In this document: positions 1-9,013 of the stretch, in pieces
Position numbering within the stretch: the stretch's first letter is position 1
How the letters are laid out: every line of letters begins with the position of its first letter
Source: Lactobacillus johnsonii
GTDB lineage: Bacteria > Bacillota > Bacilli > Lactobacillales > Lactobacillaceae
Reading direction: 5' to 3'
Assembly: GCF_014058685.1 (NCBI RefSeq)
Contig: NZ_CP059055.1
Span: forward strand, 1,426,001 to 1,490,000
DNA length: 64,000 nucleotides
Program-made: the position numbers and the translations under genes
Notes under the pieces: model-generated
Databases searched by the model: none
What the model was told of the DNA's origin: nothing
Seen by the model: the letters and a program-made list of their open reading frames with translations, nothing else

Positions 1-778
1 CATTTCCTTCATGGTCAACTAATACATTTTCTACTTGAACACCATATTCAAATTTAACGCCATGGTCTTTTAGATATTTAAGTAGTGGCTTCACCATAGA
101 ATCATATTGATCATATTTGTTAAACTTCAAGGCAGTAAAGTCAGGTAAACCATCAATATGGTGAATGAAACGCATACAATAACGTCTCATCTCTGCAAGA
201 GAATGCCATTTTTCAAAAGCAAACATCGTTGACCAATAAGTCCAAAAATTAGTTTCAAAAAATTCAGGTGAAAACCATTCTTCAATTGTTTTTCCTTGAA
301 GTTCAGATTCTGGTGTTAAAACTAACTTAACAATTTCACTAGCATGCGAACCCAATTGATATAGTCCATCTGTTGGCAATTCATTACCACGCTTATGAAT
401 CAATCGACAATTCGAGGAGTTAGGATCCTCTTTATCAAGCCAGTAATATTCATCTAAGTAAGAAGCTCCTGGTATCCGCAATGATGGAACTGATCGATAC
501 ATGTCCCACATACATTCAAAGTGGTCTTCCATTTCTCTACCACCTCGAACTACAAAACCAGCATTAGGCCGGTTAGTCCCATCTAGAGAGCCGCCCGCAA
601 CATCCAATTCTTCTAAAATATGAATTTTATCACCAGACATCTTAGCATCTCGAACCAAAAAGAATGCTGCTGAAAGGCCCGCTAATCCACTACCGATTAT
701 GTAAGCAGATTTCTTGTCTACACCAGCCGGCTTTTTAGTATCCGCAAAAGCTTCATAGTTTCCTTTTGAATAGTACAT
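1..778 (-). CDS. ohyA: Oleate hydratase (myosin-cross-reactive antigen family), 3' end outside window
   Basis: This flavoenzyme family hydrates oleic acid to 10-hydroxystearic acid at the membrane surface and detoxifies unsaturated fatty acids. About 259 N-terminal residues are visible. The start reads [11 protein letters not shown], followed near residue 29 by the FAD Rossmann motif [12 protein letters not shown] and then [12 protein letters not shown], both typical of the family. The reading frame runs open off the left edge, so the C-terminal half is missing only because the window ends. The ATG at 778 follows an AGAGGA ribosome site and a good promoter at 831-859. The gene appears monocistronic, with rluD-type sequence ending at 878 behind it. 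Family assignment is from recognisable motifs; substrate is inferred. Confidence 0.9.
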   Translation of the reverse strand, partial: MYYSKGNYEAFADTKKPAGVDKKSAYIIGSGLAGLSAAFFLVRDAKMSGDKIHILEELDVAGGSLDGTNRPNAGFVVRGGREMEDHFECMWDMYRSVPSLRIPGASYLDEYYWLDKEDPNSSNCRLIHKRGNELPTDGLYQLGSHASEIVKLVLTPESELQGKTIEEWFSPEFFETNFWTYWSTMFAFEKWHSLAEMRRYCMRFIHHIDGLPDFTALKFNKYDQYDSMVKPLLKYLKDHGVKFEYGVQVENVLVDHEGN

Positions 779-830
779 ACAAGTGATCCTCTTTTCTATA
801 TTTGAATAGTATTAACACTTCTTATATTTA

Positions 831-859
831 ATTCTATGTAAAGCGGTTACACTAGTCAA
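831..859 (-). promoter_or_regulatory. Sigma-A promoter of oleate hydratase gene with cre-like palindrome in spacer
   Basis: On the minus strand TTGACT (854-859) and TAGAAT (831-836) are 17 bp apart. The spacer holds TGTAAAGCGGTTACA (plus strand 837-851), an inverted repeat TGTAA-N5-TTACA. Removing one central G would give a perfect CcpA cre box, so this is a 15-nt cre-like variant. CcpA binding is an inference. Confidence 0.6.
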
Positions 860-877
860 TCAATTTAGCTGTTATAT

Positions 878-1777
878 TTATAATTCATTACTTATCAAGT
901 TCTTCCATAATATTTCCATATCAATAGGATCTGCTATTTCAATTTTTTGTCTTTTTTCTGAAAAAGGATCATCAAATTCAAGATAAAAACAATTTAACGC
1001 TTGTCGCTTAAAATTATCTTTAATTCCATACAAAGGATCACCGAACAAGGGATGTCCTAAATATTGCATGTGCACTCTAATTTGATGAGTTCGTCCAGTT
1101 AAAAGCTGTAATTCTATTAAGCTAGCACCTTTAACTTGATCTAAAACCCGATATTTTGTAACTGATCTTTGTCCGTTATTTACTACTCCGCGCTTAACTC
1201 CGGCATCTATTTTGCCAATTGGTGCATCAATAGTTCCTTGTCTTTGTGCTTCTTCAAAATTTCCATGCACAATTGCATGATATTTCTTAATAAACTCATT
1301 CTTTTCCATCTTACTAAAACGTGCATGCGCAACTGCGTTTTTTCCTACCAAAACTAATCCAGATGTATCTCGATCAAGTCTTGTGATCACATGTGGCTTA
1401 AGATCAGTTTGTTTTTGTTGTTGAAAATAGTGCAATAAACGATTTACTACTGCATCACTATCTTCATAGCGAGATGGAATTGACAAGATTCCGGCATCTT
1501 TATTAATAACTAAATAATCTTTTTGTTCAAAAACGATATTTAGCTTCTTAGACGAGGGCTTTAACCATTTATTTTCTTTTTCTTCTCCTAAAATAAAAAT
1601 TACTTCATCTCCAGCATGCAGCAAGTAGCTAGTATACCGGCGGTGATGATTCACTAGAACCATCCCACCATGATGCTGGCTATTAGTCAAAGCGCGTTTA
1701 GAAAAACCATTTTTTAACAAAAAACGCCCCAGTTTCTGAGGTGTTTTATTTTCAAATTTTAATTTAAAATATTGCAT
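878..1777 (-). CDS. RluD-family RNA pseudouridine synthase
   Basis: Member of the RluA/RluD pseudouridine synthase family, which isomerises specific uridines in rRNA or tRNA. Residues around 133-150 read HVITRLDRDTSGLVLVGKN, the family's catalytic motif with the essential Asp. The tail has RTHQIRVHMQYLGHPLFGDPLYG, the second family signature. An N-terminal S4-like region precedes the catalytic domain. Its ATG overlaps the nadK stop (TAATG), so the two are translationally coupled. In Bacillus the orthologue is YjbO, also next to nadK. The exact RNA target cannot be read from sequence. Confidence 0.9.
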   Translation of the reverse strand: MQYFKLKFENKTPQKLGRFLLKNGFSKRALTNSQHHGGMVLVNHHRRYTSYLLHAGDEVIFILGEEKENKWLKPSSKKLNIVFEQKDYLVINKDAGILSIPSRYEDSDAVVNRLLHYFQQQKQTDLKPHVITRLDRDTSGLVLVGKNAVAHARFSKMEKNEFIKKYHAIVHGNFEEAQRQGTIDAPIGKIDAGVKRGVVNNGQRSVTKYRVLDQVKGASLIELQLLTGRTHQIRVHMQYLGHPLFGDPLYGIKDNFKRQALNCFYLEFDDPFSEKRQKIEIADPIDMEILWKNLISNEL

Positions 1778-2589
1778 TATTGTTTATCTTTAGGTTGGCC
1801 GATAAAAGCATCTTCTACACGATTCCAAAAATGAGTATGTTGATACTTATCGAAGCGAATAACATGTTGAGAAATACGGTACTCAATTTTTTTAATATGC
1901 TTGTGATTAAATTCATAACCATCAAATGTAACTACATAATGATCATCACTACCTGTTTCCGGCTTAATGGTGATCCATTCATCGGGTGCAATTACAATTG
2001 GAGATGAGAGTGTTCTAAACACACGATTATTAATTGAAGCTATTTCAGTCATTTGTAAAGCTTTTAAACGTGGATGAATGACAGCACCGCCTAATGACTT
2101 ACTATAGGCAGTAGAACCTGTAGGGGTAGAAACACATAAGCCATCTCCCTTAAAACTTTCAAAAAACTGGTCTCTGATGTAAACATCGGCCTTTAAAGTC
2201 TTAGAAACTCGTTTAATAGTTGCCTCATTTAATGCAAGCAACTTTTTCTTTTCACCTGCTCCAGTAGTAATGATCAATTCCAAGAGTGGATAGGAAGCTG
2301 AAGATGGTTGCTTCTTAGTCAAATTATCTACCATCTTGTTAATTTCAAAATTACGCCAGTCAGTATAAAAACCTAAGTGTCCAGTATGAACACCAATGAA
2401 TCTAATTTTATCAACTAGATTTTGGTATTTATGAAATCCCGAAATTAATGTTCCATCTCCTCCGATAGTAATTACCACGTCAGGATTTTCAGGATCAATT
2501 TCAATTTTTCTAGCATTTAGTAATTTTTCTAATGCTTTAACTACTGCTAAGGTTTCAACTTTATCATTATAAACGAGTGCGACTTTCAT
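1777..2589 (-). CDS. nadK: NAD kinase
   Basis: ATP-dependent phosphorylation of NAD to NADP, the sole source of NADP, in the cytosol. The GGDGTL motif near residue 44 and the later GLCVSTPTGSTAYSKSLGGA segment are diagnostic. At 270 residues it matches the short Gram-positive form. The start ATG overlaps the relQ stop by one base and its own stop overlaps the next start. This gives a tightly coupled relQ-nadK-pseudouridine synthase operon, the same order as yjbMNO in Bacillus. Confidence 0.96.
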   Translation of the reverse strand: MKVALVYNDKVETLAVVKALEKLLNARKIEIDPENPDVVITIGGDGTLISGFHKYQNLVDKIRFIGVHTGHLGFYTDWRNFEINKMVDNLTKKQPSSASYPLLELIITTGAGEKKKLLALNEATIKRVSKTLKADVYIRDQFFESFKGDGLCVSTPTGSTAYSKSLGGAVIHPRLKALQMTEIASINNRVFRTLSSPIVIAPDEWITIKPETGSDDHYVVTFDGYEFNHKHIKKIEYRISQHVIRFDKYQHTHFWNRVEDAFIGQPKDKQ

Positions 2590-3215
2590 TATTGCTCTTT
2601 TCCTTTAGATTTAGTAAAAATTCTCTGTGCTTCCTGCACTTCATCTTTAATTGATGACATTTCTTCATCTAACTTATAAGCAGCCTCAGCTGTTGTCTTA
2701 AGTCGCTTAGAAATATCTTCCGGGTATTTTCCCTGATATTTATAGTTCAGTGTGTGTTCTACTGTTGCCCAGAAATTCATTGCTAAGGTACGAATTTGAA
2801 TTTCAGCAATTATTTTCTTTGGTCCATCAGGTAAAAAAACTGAATATTCAATTACCATATGATAGGATCGATATCCTGATGGTTTAGCATTTTGAATATA
2901 GTCTCTTTCCTCAACTACTTGCATATCTTGCCGTTCATGAATTAAATCAACTACTCGATAGATATCATCAACAAATTGACACATAATTCTAATACCAGCA
3001 ATATCTTGCATATCATTCTCAATGACCTCAGGGGCAATAACACGCCGTGTCATTTTTTCTTTAATTGAATCAACTGTTTTAACACGTCCGACCACGAATT
3101 CAATCGGCGAATGCTCACCCTTGTTTAAAAAACTTTGTCTAAGTGATCGAAATTTAACTTTTAATTCAGAAACAGCCTGTTGATAAGGCCATAAAAATAA
3201 ATCCCAATCTTTCAT
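2589..3215 (-). CDS. relQ: Small alarmone synthetase (GTP pyrophosphokinase)
   Basis: Single-domain RelA/SpoT synthetase that makes (p)ppGpp from ATP and GDP or GTP without the hydrolase, TGS or ACT domains of Rel. At 208 residues it has the size of RelQ/YjbM. Visible motifs include DIAGIRIMCQFVDDIYRV, the GYRSYHMVIEY substrate loop and EIQIRTLAMNFWATVEH. The start has an AAAGGA ribosome site eight bases upstream. It heads the operon with nadK and is divergent from the CYTH gene, as yjbM is in Bacillus. RelQ in relatives is a tetramer inhibited by RNA; that is family knowledge, not visible here. Confidence 0.93.
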   Translation of the reverse strand: MKDWDLFLWPYQQAVSELKVKFRSLRQSFLNKGEHSPIEFVVGRVKTVDSIKEKMTRRVIAPEVIENDMQDIAGIRIMCQFVDDIYRVVDLIHERQDMQVVEERDYIQNAKPSGYRSYHMVIEYSVFLPDGPKKIIAEIQIRTLAMNFWATVEHTLNYKYQGKYPEDISKRLKTTAEAAYKLDEEMSSIKDEVQEAQRIFTKSKGKEQ

Positions 3216-3292
3216 GTATAAATCCTTTCCGTTTCAAACAAAATTATTCTACCATATAGAGGGATAACATTAACTAGTGAAAGGATAAAATT

Positions 3293-3916
3293 ATGAGTAA
3301 AAATTTAGAAATCGAATCAAAAACTCTACTAGATAAAGAAACCTATGAGAAAATGCGTGCAGCTTTTACCGCAAAATCTGATTTTATTCAAAAGAATTAT
3401 TATTTTGATACACCAGACTTTGATTTAAAAAATAGTGATGCTAGCTTAAGAATCAGAATTCTTGTTGATCATGCAGAGCAAACTATTAAAGTTAAAGAAA
3501 CTAATCCTAAGGAAAAGAAATACAGTGAACGGATCGAAATTAATGATTTACTATCTGTAGCACAAGCTGAACAAATGACTCAAAGTTCATATGAAGGTGA
3601 CTTCTTTTTATTTGGGGGAGATGTTGGTGATTACCTCCAAAAGCATTATTCCAATGAAGCAATTCACTCTTTGAAATTAATTTCTTGGAGTCAAACTCGA
3701 AGAATACTAGCTAACGGTCCAGAAAACTGTGAATTGACTTTAGATTTAACAGAATTTCCAGATGGATACTATGACTTTGAATTAGAAATTGAAAATGATG
3801 ATCCTGATATCATCAAAAAGGTACTTTCTGAATTAGAAAAACAATTTAATTTTACAGTTAATAAGGAAAATACTAATCAAAGTAAAGTACAGCGTGCTTG
3901 GGAACATAAAAAATAA
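3293..3916 (+). CDS. CYTH-domain protein (YjbK-like)
   Basis: CYTH-fold protein of 207 residues. The N-terminal EIESK matches the ExExK signature that binds triphosphates and metal in this fold, and later acidic and basic strands (SLRIRI, TIKVKET, DFELEIEND) line the tunnel. The family includes thiamine-triphosphatase and inorganic triphosphatase. Its place opposite relQ, conserved in Firmicutes, suggests a role near nucleotide or polyphosphate metabolism, but the substrate is unknown. Ribosome site AAAGGA precedes the ATG. Confidence 0.88.
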   Translation: MSKNLEIESKTLLDKETYEKMRAAFTAKSDFIQKNYYFDTPDFDLKNSDASLRIRILVDHAEQTIKVKETNPKEKKYSERIEINDLLSVAQAEQMTQSSYEGDFFLFGGDVGDYLQKHYSNEAIHSLKLISWSQTRRILANGPENCELTLDLTEFPDGYYDFELEIENDDPDIIKKVLSELEKQFNFTVNKENTNQSKVQRAWEHKK

Positions 3917-3986
3917 AACAAATTTTTTTCCATTTCATTCATTTTCTGATACAGTATTCATGAACTTGGATGGAGGAAATAACAAA

Positions 3987-4592
3987 ATGTTTGAAATATT
4001 TTTCTTTGTTAATCCAATTGGGGTTAACTGTTATCAAAATGAGCAGGAAATAATCGCTGCAGTCAGTGGTTACAATCAAAATATTTCTTACCACTTTATT
4101 CCCATAACTACGATGAACACAATTCGGAACGATATCAAAGCTAGACATCTTTCTTTAAATAATGTCGAAGTTTTCAACACTTTTAGTCAAAGTGCTTACA
4201 ACGCAACTAAAGATTATCACACTCTAAAATTAATTGTCGGCAATAAAAAAGCTAGACAATATATCATTAATTTGCAGCATGCGATTAATGATATGAATAG
4301 AACTTATTCTCCAGAGCTCGTTGATGAGATTCTAAATTCTTTAGATGTTTCAATAAAAAACTTCAAAAAGAATCGAGAATCAAACTACATAAAGCTCTCA
4401 ATGGATAAGGATTTAAAACTCGCTGATGACTTAAACGTCGTCACTACTCCTACAACCATTATTTTTAACTATGATGATGACCAAGGAGATTCTGGTATGA
4501 TGATCGAAGGTTGCGCAAATCGTGAAGAAATTGAATCTGCAATCGTTGGGGATAAACAGACTAGTAGTGATAATAGTTTACGCTTGTTATAA
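3987..4592 (+). CDS. spxH: SpxH/YjbH-like DsbA-fold adaptor protein
   Basis: Thioredoxin/DsbA-fold protein related to YjbH, which delivers the transcription factor Spx to ClpXP for degradation. I place the start at 3987 because a GGAGG site sits just upstream; the longer reading frame from 3894 would overlap the CYTH gene and has no ribosome site. The protein begins MFEIFFFVNPIGVNCYQNE. A single cysteine (about residue 15) lies where DsbA proteins have CxxC, so oxidoreductase activity is unlikely. A late motif TPTTIIFNYD resembles the cis-Pro loop. mecA and spx lie 1-2 kb away, which supports the adaptor role. Confidence 0.75.
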   Translation: MFEIFFFVNPIGVNCYQNEQEIIAAVSGYNQNISYHFIPITTMNTIRNDIKARHLSLNNVEVFNTFSQSAYNATKDYHTLKLIVGNKKARQYIINLQHAINDMNRTYSPELVDEILNSLDVSIKNFKKNRESNYIKLSMDKDLKLADDLNVVTTPTTIIFNYDDDQGDSGMMIEGCANREEIESAIVGDKQTSSDNSLRLL

Positions 4593-4597
4593 TTCAA

Positions 4598-5479
4598 TTA
4601 GGCTAGATGATTTTTTGAATCATCTAGCTTTTTTTGTAGATAAGTTATTATTGGACTCTTTTCCTTTGGCTCCCTCAGTTCTAAAAATAGTTTCTCAGGT
4701 ATATCTGCTACTGAAAAATGTAATTGGTATAACAAAGAAGCAATTTCTAACCCTAGTTTACTTTTATGAGTAATTTGTTTCTGTAAATATATTTTTTGAT
4801 CTTGAATAGAAGAATACTTTATATTTCGTCGATTAGTTGGAGCAAAAGTAAATAAATTTGCAATTCCCTTCTCATCTAAAGAAAAATGTTTTATATCATA
4901 ACTTATTTCTGAACTAACTGCAGCCTTTAAAATATTATATTTTAATGTAATTACACAACTAAATGGATTAATTTCTAAATAATACCATTGCCATTTTGGG
5001 CTATACCTTAGAAATATTTCTTTTGAACGATTAAGTTTATTTTTTAAATAATGCCTTTGACCCACAATCCAAATATCTTTTATAGATAATTTTTCATATA
5101 AACTATGTCGATGCTTAAATTCTGTCTCGCTTAACGGAGCACACTGCACTTCAAAAGCTAATTTATTTTCTACTAATACATCAGCTCTCAATTGTTGATC
5201 AAGCAATGGGACCTCAACTTCTGCATTAACTCCATTTGCTTTTAGTGCAGTACATAAAAGTTGCTTAGATTGATAATGTTCTTCTTTCTCTCCTGTTCCC
5301 CTAACTTGATAGAAATGCTTAAAAAATGGTAGCTTTTCTTCTGATAGAATCAAAATCATTCGTTTTCTACAAGACGGACAAGTATAATAATCCTGATTTA
5401 ACTTCTTAAATCCTTTATTAACTTGTTCTGCTTCCTTGATGGCTAAGACTAATTTTTTATTTAAAATAGCTGCGTACAT
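4598..5479 (-). CDS. coiA: Competence protein CoiA
   Basis: CoiA-family protein needed in streptococci and bacilli for recombination of DNA taken up during competence. The 293-residue product begins MYAAILNKKL; this start avoids overlap with mecA. A CPSCRKRM zinc-like pair lies near residue 36. A restriction-endonuclease-like core follows (RADVLVENKLAFEVQC, with D and E-x-Q). Position beside mecA and spx repeats the Bacillus order. Natural competence has not been shown in most lactobacilli, so the gene may serve DNA repair. The C-terminal codons double as the spxH terminator. Confidence 0.88.
   Translation of the reverse strand: MYAAILNKKLVLAIKEAEQVNKGFKKLNQDYYTCPSCRKRMILILSEEKLPFFKHFYQVRGTGEKEEHYQSKQLLCTALKANGVNAEVEVPLLDQQLRADVLVENKLAFEVQCAPLSETEFKHRHSLYEKLSIKDIWIVGQRHYLKNKLNRSKEIFLRYSPKWQWYYLEINPFSCVITLKYNILKAAVSSEISYDIKHFSLDEKGIANLFTFAPTNRRNIKYSSIQDQKIYLQKQITHKSKLGLEIASLLYQLHFSVADIPEKLFLELREPKEKSPIITYLQKKLDDSKNHLA
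4602..4635 (+). terminator. Rho-independent terminator of spxH, inside the coiA coding end
   Basis: GCTAGATGAT (4602-4611) pairs with ATCATCTAGC (4619-4628) and is followed by a run of T. The hairpin lies within the last codons of the convergent coiA gene, so the same DNA encodes protein on one strand and a terminator on the other. Confidence 0.85.
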
Positions 5480-5502
5480 TTTATCGCCCAATATTATATA
5501 CG

Positions 5503-5537
5503 CAAAAAGAGAGATGATTTTTTCATCTCCCTTTTTT
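5503..5537 (-). terminator. Rho-independent terminator downstream of mecA
   Basis: Inverted repeat GAGATGA (5511-5517) and TCATCTC (5523-5529), followed on the minus strand by a T run at 5508-5504. It begins at the mecA stop codon and precedes coiA, so coiA may depend on read-through. Confidence 0.8.
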
Positions 5538-6189
5538 AATCGAAATATTCTCTTATATTCCCTAATGCATCTTGGCCAATTAAGCACTTAGCATTTTTCT
5601 TTATTCTTTGGAATTGCTTTTCAGTCATTCCAGTTCCATATTCATTAGCAATTACCCAAGTATCTTCGGGTTTCAATTCTACATAATTATCATCTAAATA
5701 GGCTAAATCTAGATAGTATTCATGATGATAGGTATATAAACTGGAGGCTAATCCTTCAACCTTTAAAGCATCGGCTAAGGCTGCAACTAAATCAATACTA
5801 TCCAGCTTAAAGACGCGACGATTATCACTGACTAATTTTTCACGATCATCATTAATTTCAGTTTTGCGTTGATCATCATCTCCAGCCCCTAATCCCTTTA
5901 AAAGATCTCTTAATTGATCATTCGGATTGTTACTACTATCATCATCACTATCAGGTACTTTTGAAATAAGTAATTCTAATCCAGAACTACTTGGCATCAC
6001 CTGAAAAGTAACGGGATCTCCTTTAGCAAAAGTATGATCTGTGTCGACTTCACTTAAAATTTGATAGAAGAAATGTTGAATTTGACTTTTGTTTCCTAAC
6101 AAGTCGAGCATTGTTATTCCGCGTTCTTTAAGTTCATCTGCGTCCATTGTTACACGAATGGTATTTTCACTTATTCTGTGTACTTCCAC
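5536..6189 (-). CDS. mecA: MecA adaptor protein
   Basis: Adaptor that brings substrates to ClpC-type unfoldases; in Bacillus it controls ComK and Spx. The N-terminal MEVHRISENTIRVTMDADELKERGI is the substrate-recognition half, and a linker rich in Asp/Asn/Ser (about 84-112) joins the C-terminal Clp-binding half ending GNIREYFD. Initiation is at GTG, seven bases after GAGGTG. At 217 residues it is close to family size. It lies directly between spx and coiA, as in Bacillus. clpE elsewhere in the window is another possible partner, but that is inference. Confidence 0.93.
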   Translation of the reverse strand: MEVHRISENTIRVTMDADELKERGITMLDLLGNKSQIQHFFYQILSEVDTDHTFAKGDPVTFQVMPSSSGLELLISKVPDSDDDSSNNPNDQLRDLLKGLGAGDDDQRKTEINDDREKLVSDNRRVFKLDSIDLVAALADALKVEGLASSLYTYHHEYYLDLAYLDDNYVELKPEDTWVIANEYGTGMTEKQFQRIKKNAKCLIGQDALGNIREYFD

Positions 6190-6249
6190 TTATTATCACC
6201 TCGAAGTCTCTATCTTTAATACATTGTAACCTATTTTCCTACTCATATA

Positions 6250-6279
6250 AAAACGCTAGCTTAAAAAAGCTAACGTTTT
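6250..6279 (-). terminator. Rho-independent terminator of spx
   Basis: Arms 6250-6262 and 6267-6279 form a 13-bp stem with one G-T pair, followed on the minus strand by T residues. It sits 12 bases after the spx stop. Confidence 0.8.
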
Positions 6280-6291
6280 TACAATTTTTAA

Positions 6292-6693
6292 TTAAAAATC
6301 AGCAGTCATTGCTTGGATCTCTTCAAGTTCTAAGCGACGAACTTTACGAGGAAGAAATCTCCTAATTTCATCTTCGTTGTAGCCTACCTGTAAACGTCTA
6401 TCATCCATAATGATTGGACGTCTTAATAGGCTAGGATTCTTTTCAACAAGATCAATTAGTTGATCAATTGATAAATCATCTAAATTAATCTTTAAGTTTT
6501 GGAAAGTACGAGAACGAGTAGAAATAATTTCTTCTGTGCCGTTTTCAGTCATTCGTAAAACTTGCATGATTTCCTCTTTATTTAGTGGATTGGCGAAAAT
6601 ATTTCTTTCCTTAAATGAAATATCGTATTCCTTCAACCATGCTTTAGCTTTACGACATGAAGTACAACTTGGTGATGTATATAAATTTAACAC
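6292..6693 (-). CDS. spx: Transcriptional regulator Spx (ArsC-fold)
   Basis: Spx binds the RNA polymerase alpha subunit and redirects transcription under thiol stress. The protein starts [20 protein letters not shown] with the CxxC redox switch at residues 10 and 13, has [26 protein letters not shown] near the end, and is 133 residues as expected. Initiation is at GTG after an AAGGAG-type site. It is monocistronic between two terminators. Its degradation factor SpxH and the Clp adaptor MecA are close by. Confidence 0.95.
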   Translation of the reverse strand: MLNLYTSPSCTSCRKAKAWLKEYDISFKERNIFANPLNKEEIMQVLRMTENGTEEIISTRSRTFQNLKINLDDLSIDQLIDLVEKNPSLLRRPIIMDDRRLQVGYNEDEIRRFLPRKVRRLELEEIQAMTADF

Positions 6694-6750
6694 TTAACTC
6701 CACACTCCTTTGCGTGTAGAAAAATAACTACTGTTTCACTTACATAAGAT

Positions 6751-6756
6751 ATTGTA
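6751..6756 (-). promoter_or_regulatory. spx: Extended -10 promoter of spx
   Basis: The minus strand reads TGATACAAT, an extended -10 (TGn plus TACAAT), about 57 bases before the spx start. No clear -35 box at the usual distance. Confidence 0.4.
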
Positions 6757-6856
6757 TCACAAATACTTGTCTTTTATAAGTTGTAATCAAATTTCTTTTA
6801 TTAGCTTACATAGTATACTTTAGCAACAAATATTGAAGTTTGTGTGAAGTTCTAAC

Positions 6857-6889
6857 AAAAAAAGAGTACTATTTTAGTACTCTTTTTTC
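6857..6889 (-). terminator. Rho-independent terminator of ptsHI
   Basis: AGAGTACTA (6863-6871) pairs with TAGTACTCT (6875-6883) around a 3-base loop. The minus-strand T run (6862-6857) lies just past the ptsI stop. Confidence 0.9.
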
Positions 6890-8628
6890 TAATCAAGAAT
6901 ATTAAGCTTCTTCATAGTTTCTTCAACTAATTTCTTGTTTTCATCAGCAGTTTCTGAAACAAAACAAGCTTTATTTGCTAATTCTTTAATATCTTCAGTA
7001 TTGATCTTCTTCATCAAACTTCTGATACGTAAAATTGAAGTTGCACTCATTGAGTATTCATCAAGTCCCATTGACAAAAGGATTGGGAACATAATGTCAT
7101 CACCTGCAGCTTCACCACACATACCACACCAAATACCATTTTCATGAGCACCATCAATAGTGTGCTTAATCAAACGTAAAACAGATGGGTTGTATGGTTG
7201 GTAAAGATAAGAAACGTTATCATTACCACGATCAGCAGCCATAGTATATTGGATTAAGTCGTTAGTTCCAATTGAGAAGAAATCAACTTCTTTAGCAAAT
7301 TGATCAGCTAAGACAGCAGCAGCTGGAACTTCGATCATCATACCAACTTGTAAGTCGTCACCGATCTTAACGCCTTCTTTAGCGAGTTTATCTTTTTCTT
7401 CAGCTAAGATTTGTTTTGCTTCACGTAATTCTGCTAAAGTACCAATCATTGGGAACATAATTCCTAATGGACCATATGCAGATGCACGAAGTAAGGCTCT
7501 TAATTGAGTTCTAAAGATATCCTTGTATTGCATTGAAAGACGGATAGCACGAACACCTAAGAATGGGTTCATTTCTTCTGGAAGATCCCAGTAATCTAAG
7601 TGCTTGTCTCCACCAATATCACAAGTTCTAATGATAGTTTGCTTACCATCCATGTCTTCGATAACTTTCTTGTAAGCATCAAATTGAGCTTCTTCGGATG
7701 GGAAGTCTTTTGAATCCATGTATAAGAATTCAGTTCTGTACAAACCAATTGCTTCAGCACCGTTTTCTTTTACACCCTTCATATCATTAGGAGTACCGAT
7801 GTTAGCAGCGATAATAAATTTCTTACCATTTGCAGTTACAGATGGTTCATTCTTTAGCTTCTTCCATTCTTCCTTTTGCTTAGCGAAGGCTTCACCTTTC
7901 TTAGTGTATTCTTCGATTTGAGCATCAGTTGGATTAATGATAGCATCGCCGTCTAAACCATCGGCAATAAGCATATCGCCATCTTTAACATCTTTAGTAA
8001 TAGTTTCAGTACCAACAACAGCTGGAATTTCCAATGAACGAGCCATGATTGCTGAGTGAGCAGTTCTACCACCAACATCAGTTACAAATCCCTTAACGTA
8101 CTTCTTGTTAAGTTGAGCTGTATCACTTGGTGTTAAATCGTAGGCTACTACTACAACTTCATGGTCAATAGCTGCAGGATCTGGCAATTTCTTACCAAGA
8201 AGATGTGCCATAAGACGCTTTGAAACATCGCGTACGTCAGCTGCACGTTCTTGCATATATGCATTGTCAGTCATACCTTCAAAAATAGTAATGAATTTTT
8301 GAGCAGTTTCATCTAATGCAGCTTCAGCATTAATTTTTTGATCTTTGATTTCTGTTTCAATAGCCCCAGTAAATTCTGGGTCGCTTAAGAATAGAAGGTG
8401 GGCATCAAAAACTTGTGCTTCTTCTGGTCCTAAACTTTCCTTAGCTTTATCACGAACTTTTTCAAGTTCTTTAGTTGATTCTTCAACAACTTTTTTAAAG
8501 CGAGCTACTTCAGCATCAACATCGCTAACTGAGGTTTTAGAAAACGAAAGGTCAGGTTCTACCAAAAGGTAGGCTGGTGCAACTGCAATACCATCACTGG
8601 CTGCAATTCCCTTTAAAGTTTTCGACAT
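6889..8628 (-). CDS. ptsI: PTS Enzyme I (phosphoenolpyruvate-protein phosphotransferase)
   Basis: First enzyme of the sugar phosphotransferase system; takes phosphate from PEP onto a histidine and passes it to HPr. Length 579 is normal. The swivel domain carries [13 protein letters not shown] with the phospho-His at about residue 191. The PEP-binding TIM barrel carries [24 protein letters not shown] and [13 protein letters not shown], with the catalytic Cys in [14 protein letters not shown]. It shares the single base at 8628 with the end of ptsH, so the pair is co-translated. Cytosolic. Confidence 0.98.
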   Translation of the reverse strand: MSKTLKGIAASDGIAVAPAYLLVEPDLSFSKTSVSDVDAEVARFKKVVEESTKELEKVRDKAKESLGPEEAQVFDAHLLFLSDPEFTGAIETEIKDQKINAEAALDETAQKFITIFEGMTDNAYMQERAADVRDVSKRLMAHLLGKKLPDPAAIDHEVVVVAYDLTPSDTAQLNKKYVKGFVTDVGGRTAHSAIMARSLEIPAVVGTETITKDVKDGDMLIADGLDGDAIINPTDAQIEEYTKKGEAFAKQKEEWKKLKNEPSVTANGKKFIIAANIGTPNDMKGVKENGAEAIGLYRTEFLYMDSKDFPSEEAQFDAYKKVIEDMDGKQTIIRTCDIGGDKHLDYWDLPEEMNPFLGVRAIRLSMQYKDIFRTQLRALLRASAYGPLGIMFPMIGTLAELREAKQILAEEKDKLAKEGVKIGDDLQVGMMIEVPAAAVLADQFAKEVDFFSIGTNDLIQYTMAADRGNDNVSYLYQPYNPSVLRLIKHTIDGAHENGIWCGMCGEAAGDDIMFPILLSMGLDEYSMSATSILRIRSLMKKINTEDIKELANKACFVSETADENKKLVEETMKKLNILD

Positions 8629-8894
8629 TATTCAGCTAAACCTTCCTTTTTCATAGTGTCAGCAATAGCTTCAATTGCTTCTTTAGCATCGTCACCATCA
8701 GCAGTAATAGTTACATCTGCACCTTGGCCAACACCTAAAGACATAACACCCATGATTGACTTCAAGTTTACTGATTTACCATTGTATTCCAAGTTAATAT
8801 CTGAGTTAAACTTAGAAGCAGCTTGTACCAACAAAGTAGCTGGACGAGCATGAATACCAGTTTCAGCAATAATATGAAATTCGCGTTTTTCCAT
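8628..8894 (-). CDS. ptsH: Phosphocarrier protein HPr
   Basis: Carries phosphate from Enzyme I to the sugar-specific PTS components. Residue 15 is the PEP-phosphorylated histidine (GIHARPAT). Ser46 in [12 protein letters not shown] is the HPr kinase site used for CcpA-mediated carbon control. It is 88 residues, the usual size. Strong AAGGAG ribosome site. First gene of the ptsHI operon, with a promoter at 8954-8982 and a near-consensus cre upstream. Confidence 0.98.
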   Translation of the reverse strand: MEKREFHIIAETGIHARPATLLVQAASKFNSDINLEYNGKSVNLKSIMGVMSLGVGQGADVTITADGDDAKEAIEAIADTMKKEGLAE

Positions 8895-8953
8895 TTTAAA
8901 TTATCTCCTTTAAAATCAAAAATAATCGGGAGTTTTATACCCACTCGTTTATT

Positions 8954-8982
8954 AGGTTATCATGTTTTTTAAATGAAAACAA
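8954..8982 (-). promoter_or_regulatory. Promoter of ptsHI
   Basis: Minus-strand TTGTTT (8977-8982) and TAACCT (8954-8959) are 17 bp apart. A TG one base before the -10 makes it an extended -10 promoter. Confidence 0.55.
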
Positions 8983-8988
8983 CACAAA

Positions 8989-9002
8989 TGTAAATGTTTA
9001 CA
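8989..9002. promoter_or_regulatory. Candidate cre (CcpA) site upstream of ptsHI
   Basis: TGTAAATGTTTACA is a perfect 14-bp palindrome and matches TGWAANCGNTNWCA at all but one position (T for C at the centre). It lies six bases upstream of the -35 box, a position used by CcpA for activation in other Firmicutes. Confidence 0.6.
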
Positions 9003-9013
9003 TTATAAAGTAC

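Noticed and set aside
3894..3986. Longer N-terminus for the SpxH-like protein
   Set aside because: It overlaps the CYTH gene, lacks a ribosome site, and GGAGG lies just before ATG 3987.
5480..5587. Longer N-terminus for CoiA
   Set aside because: It runs through the mecA terminator and mecA end; family start MYAAILNKK fits 5479.
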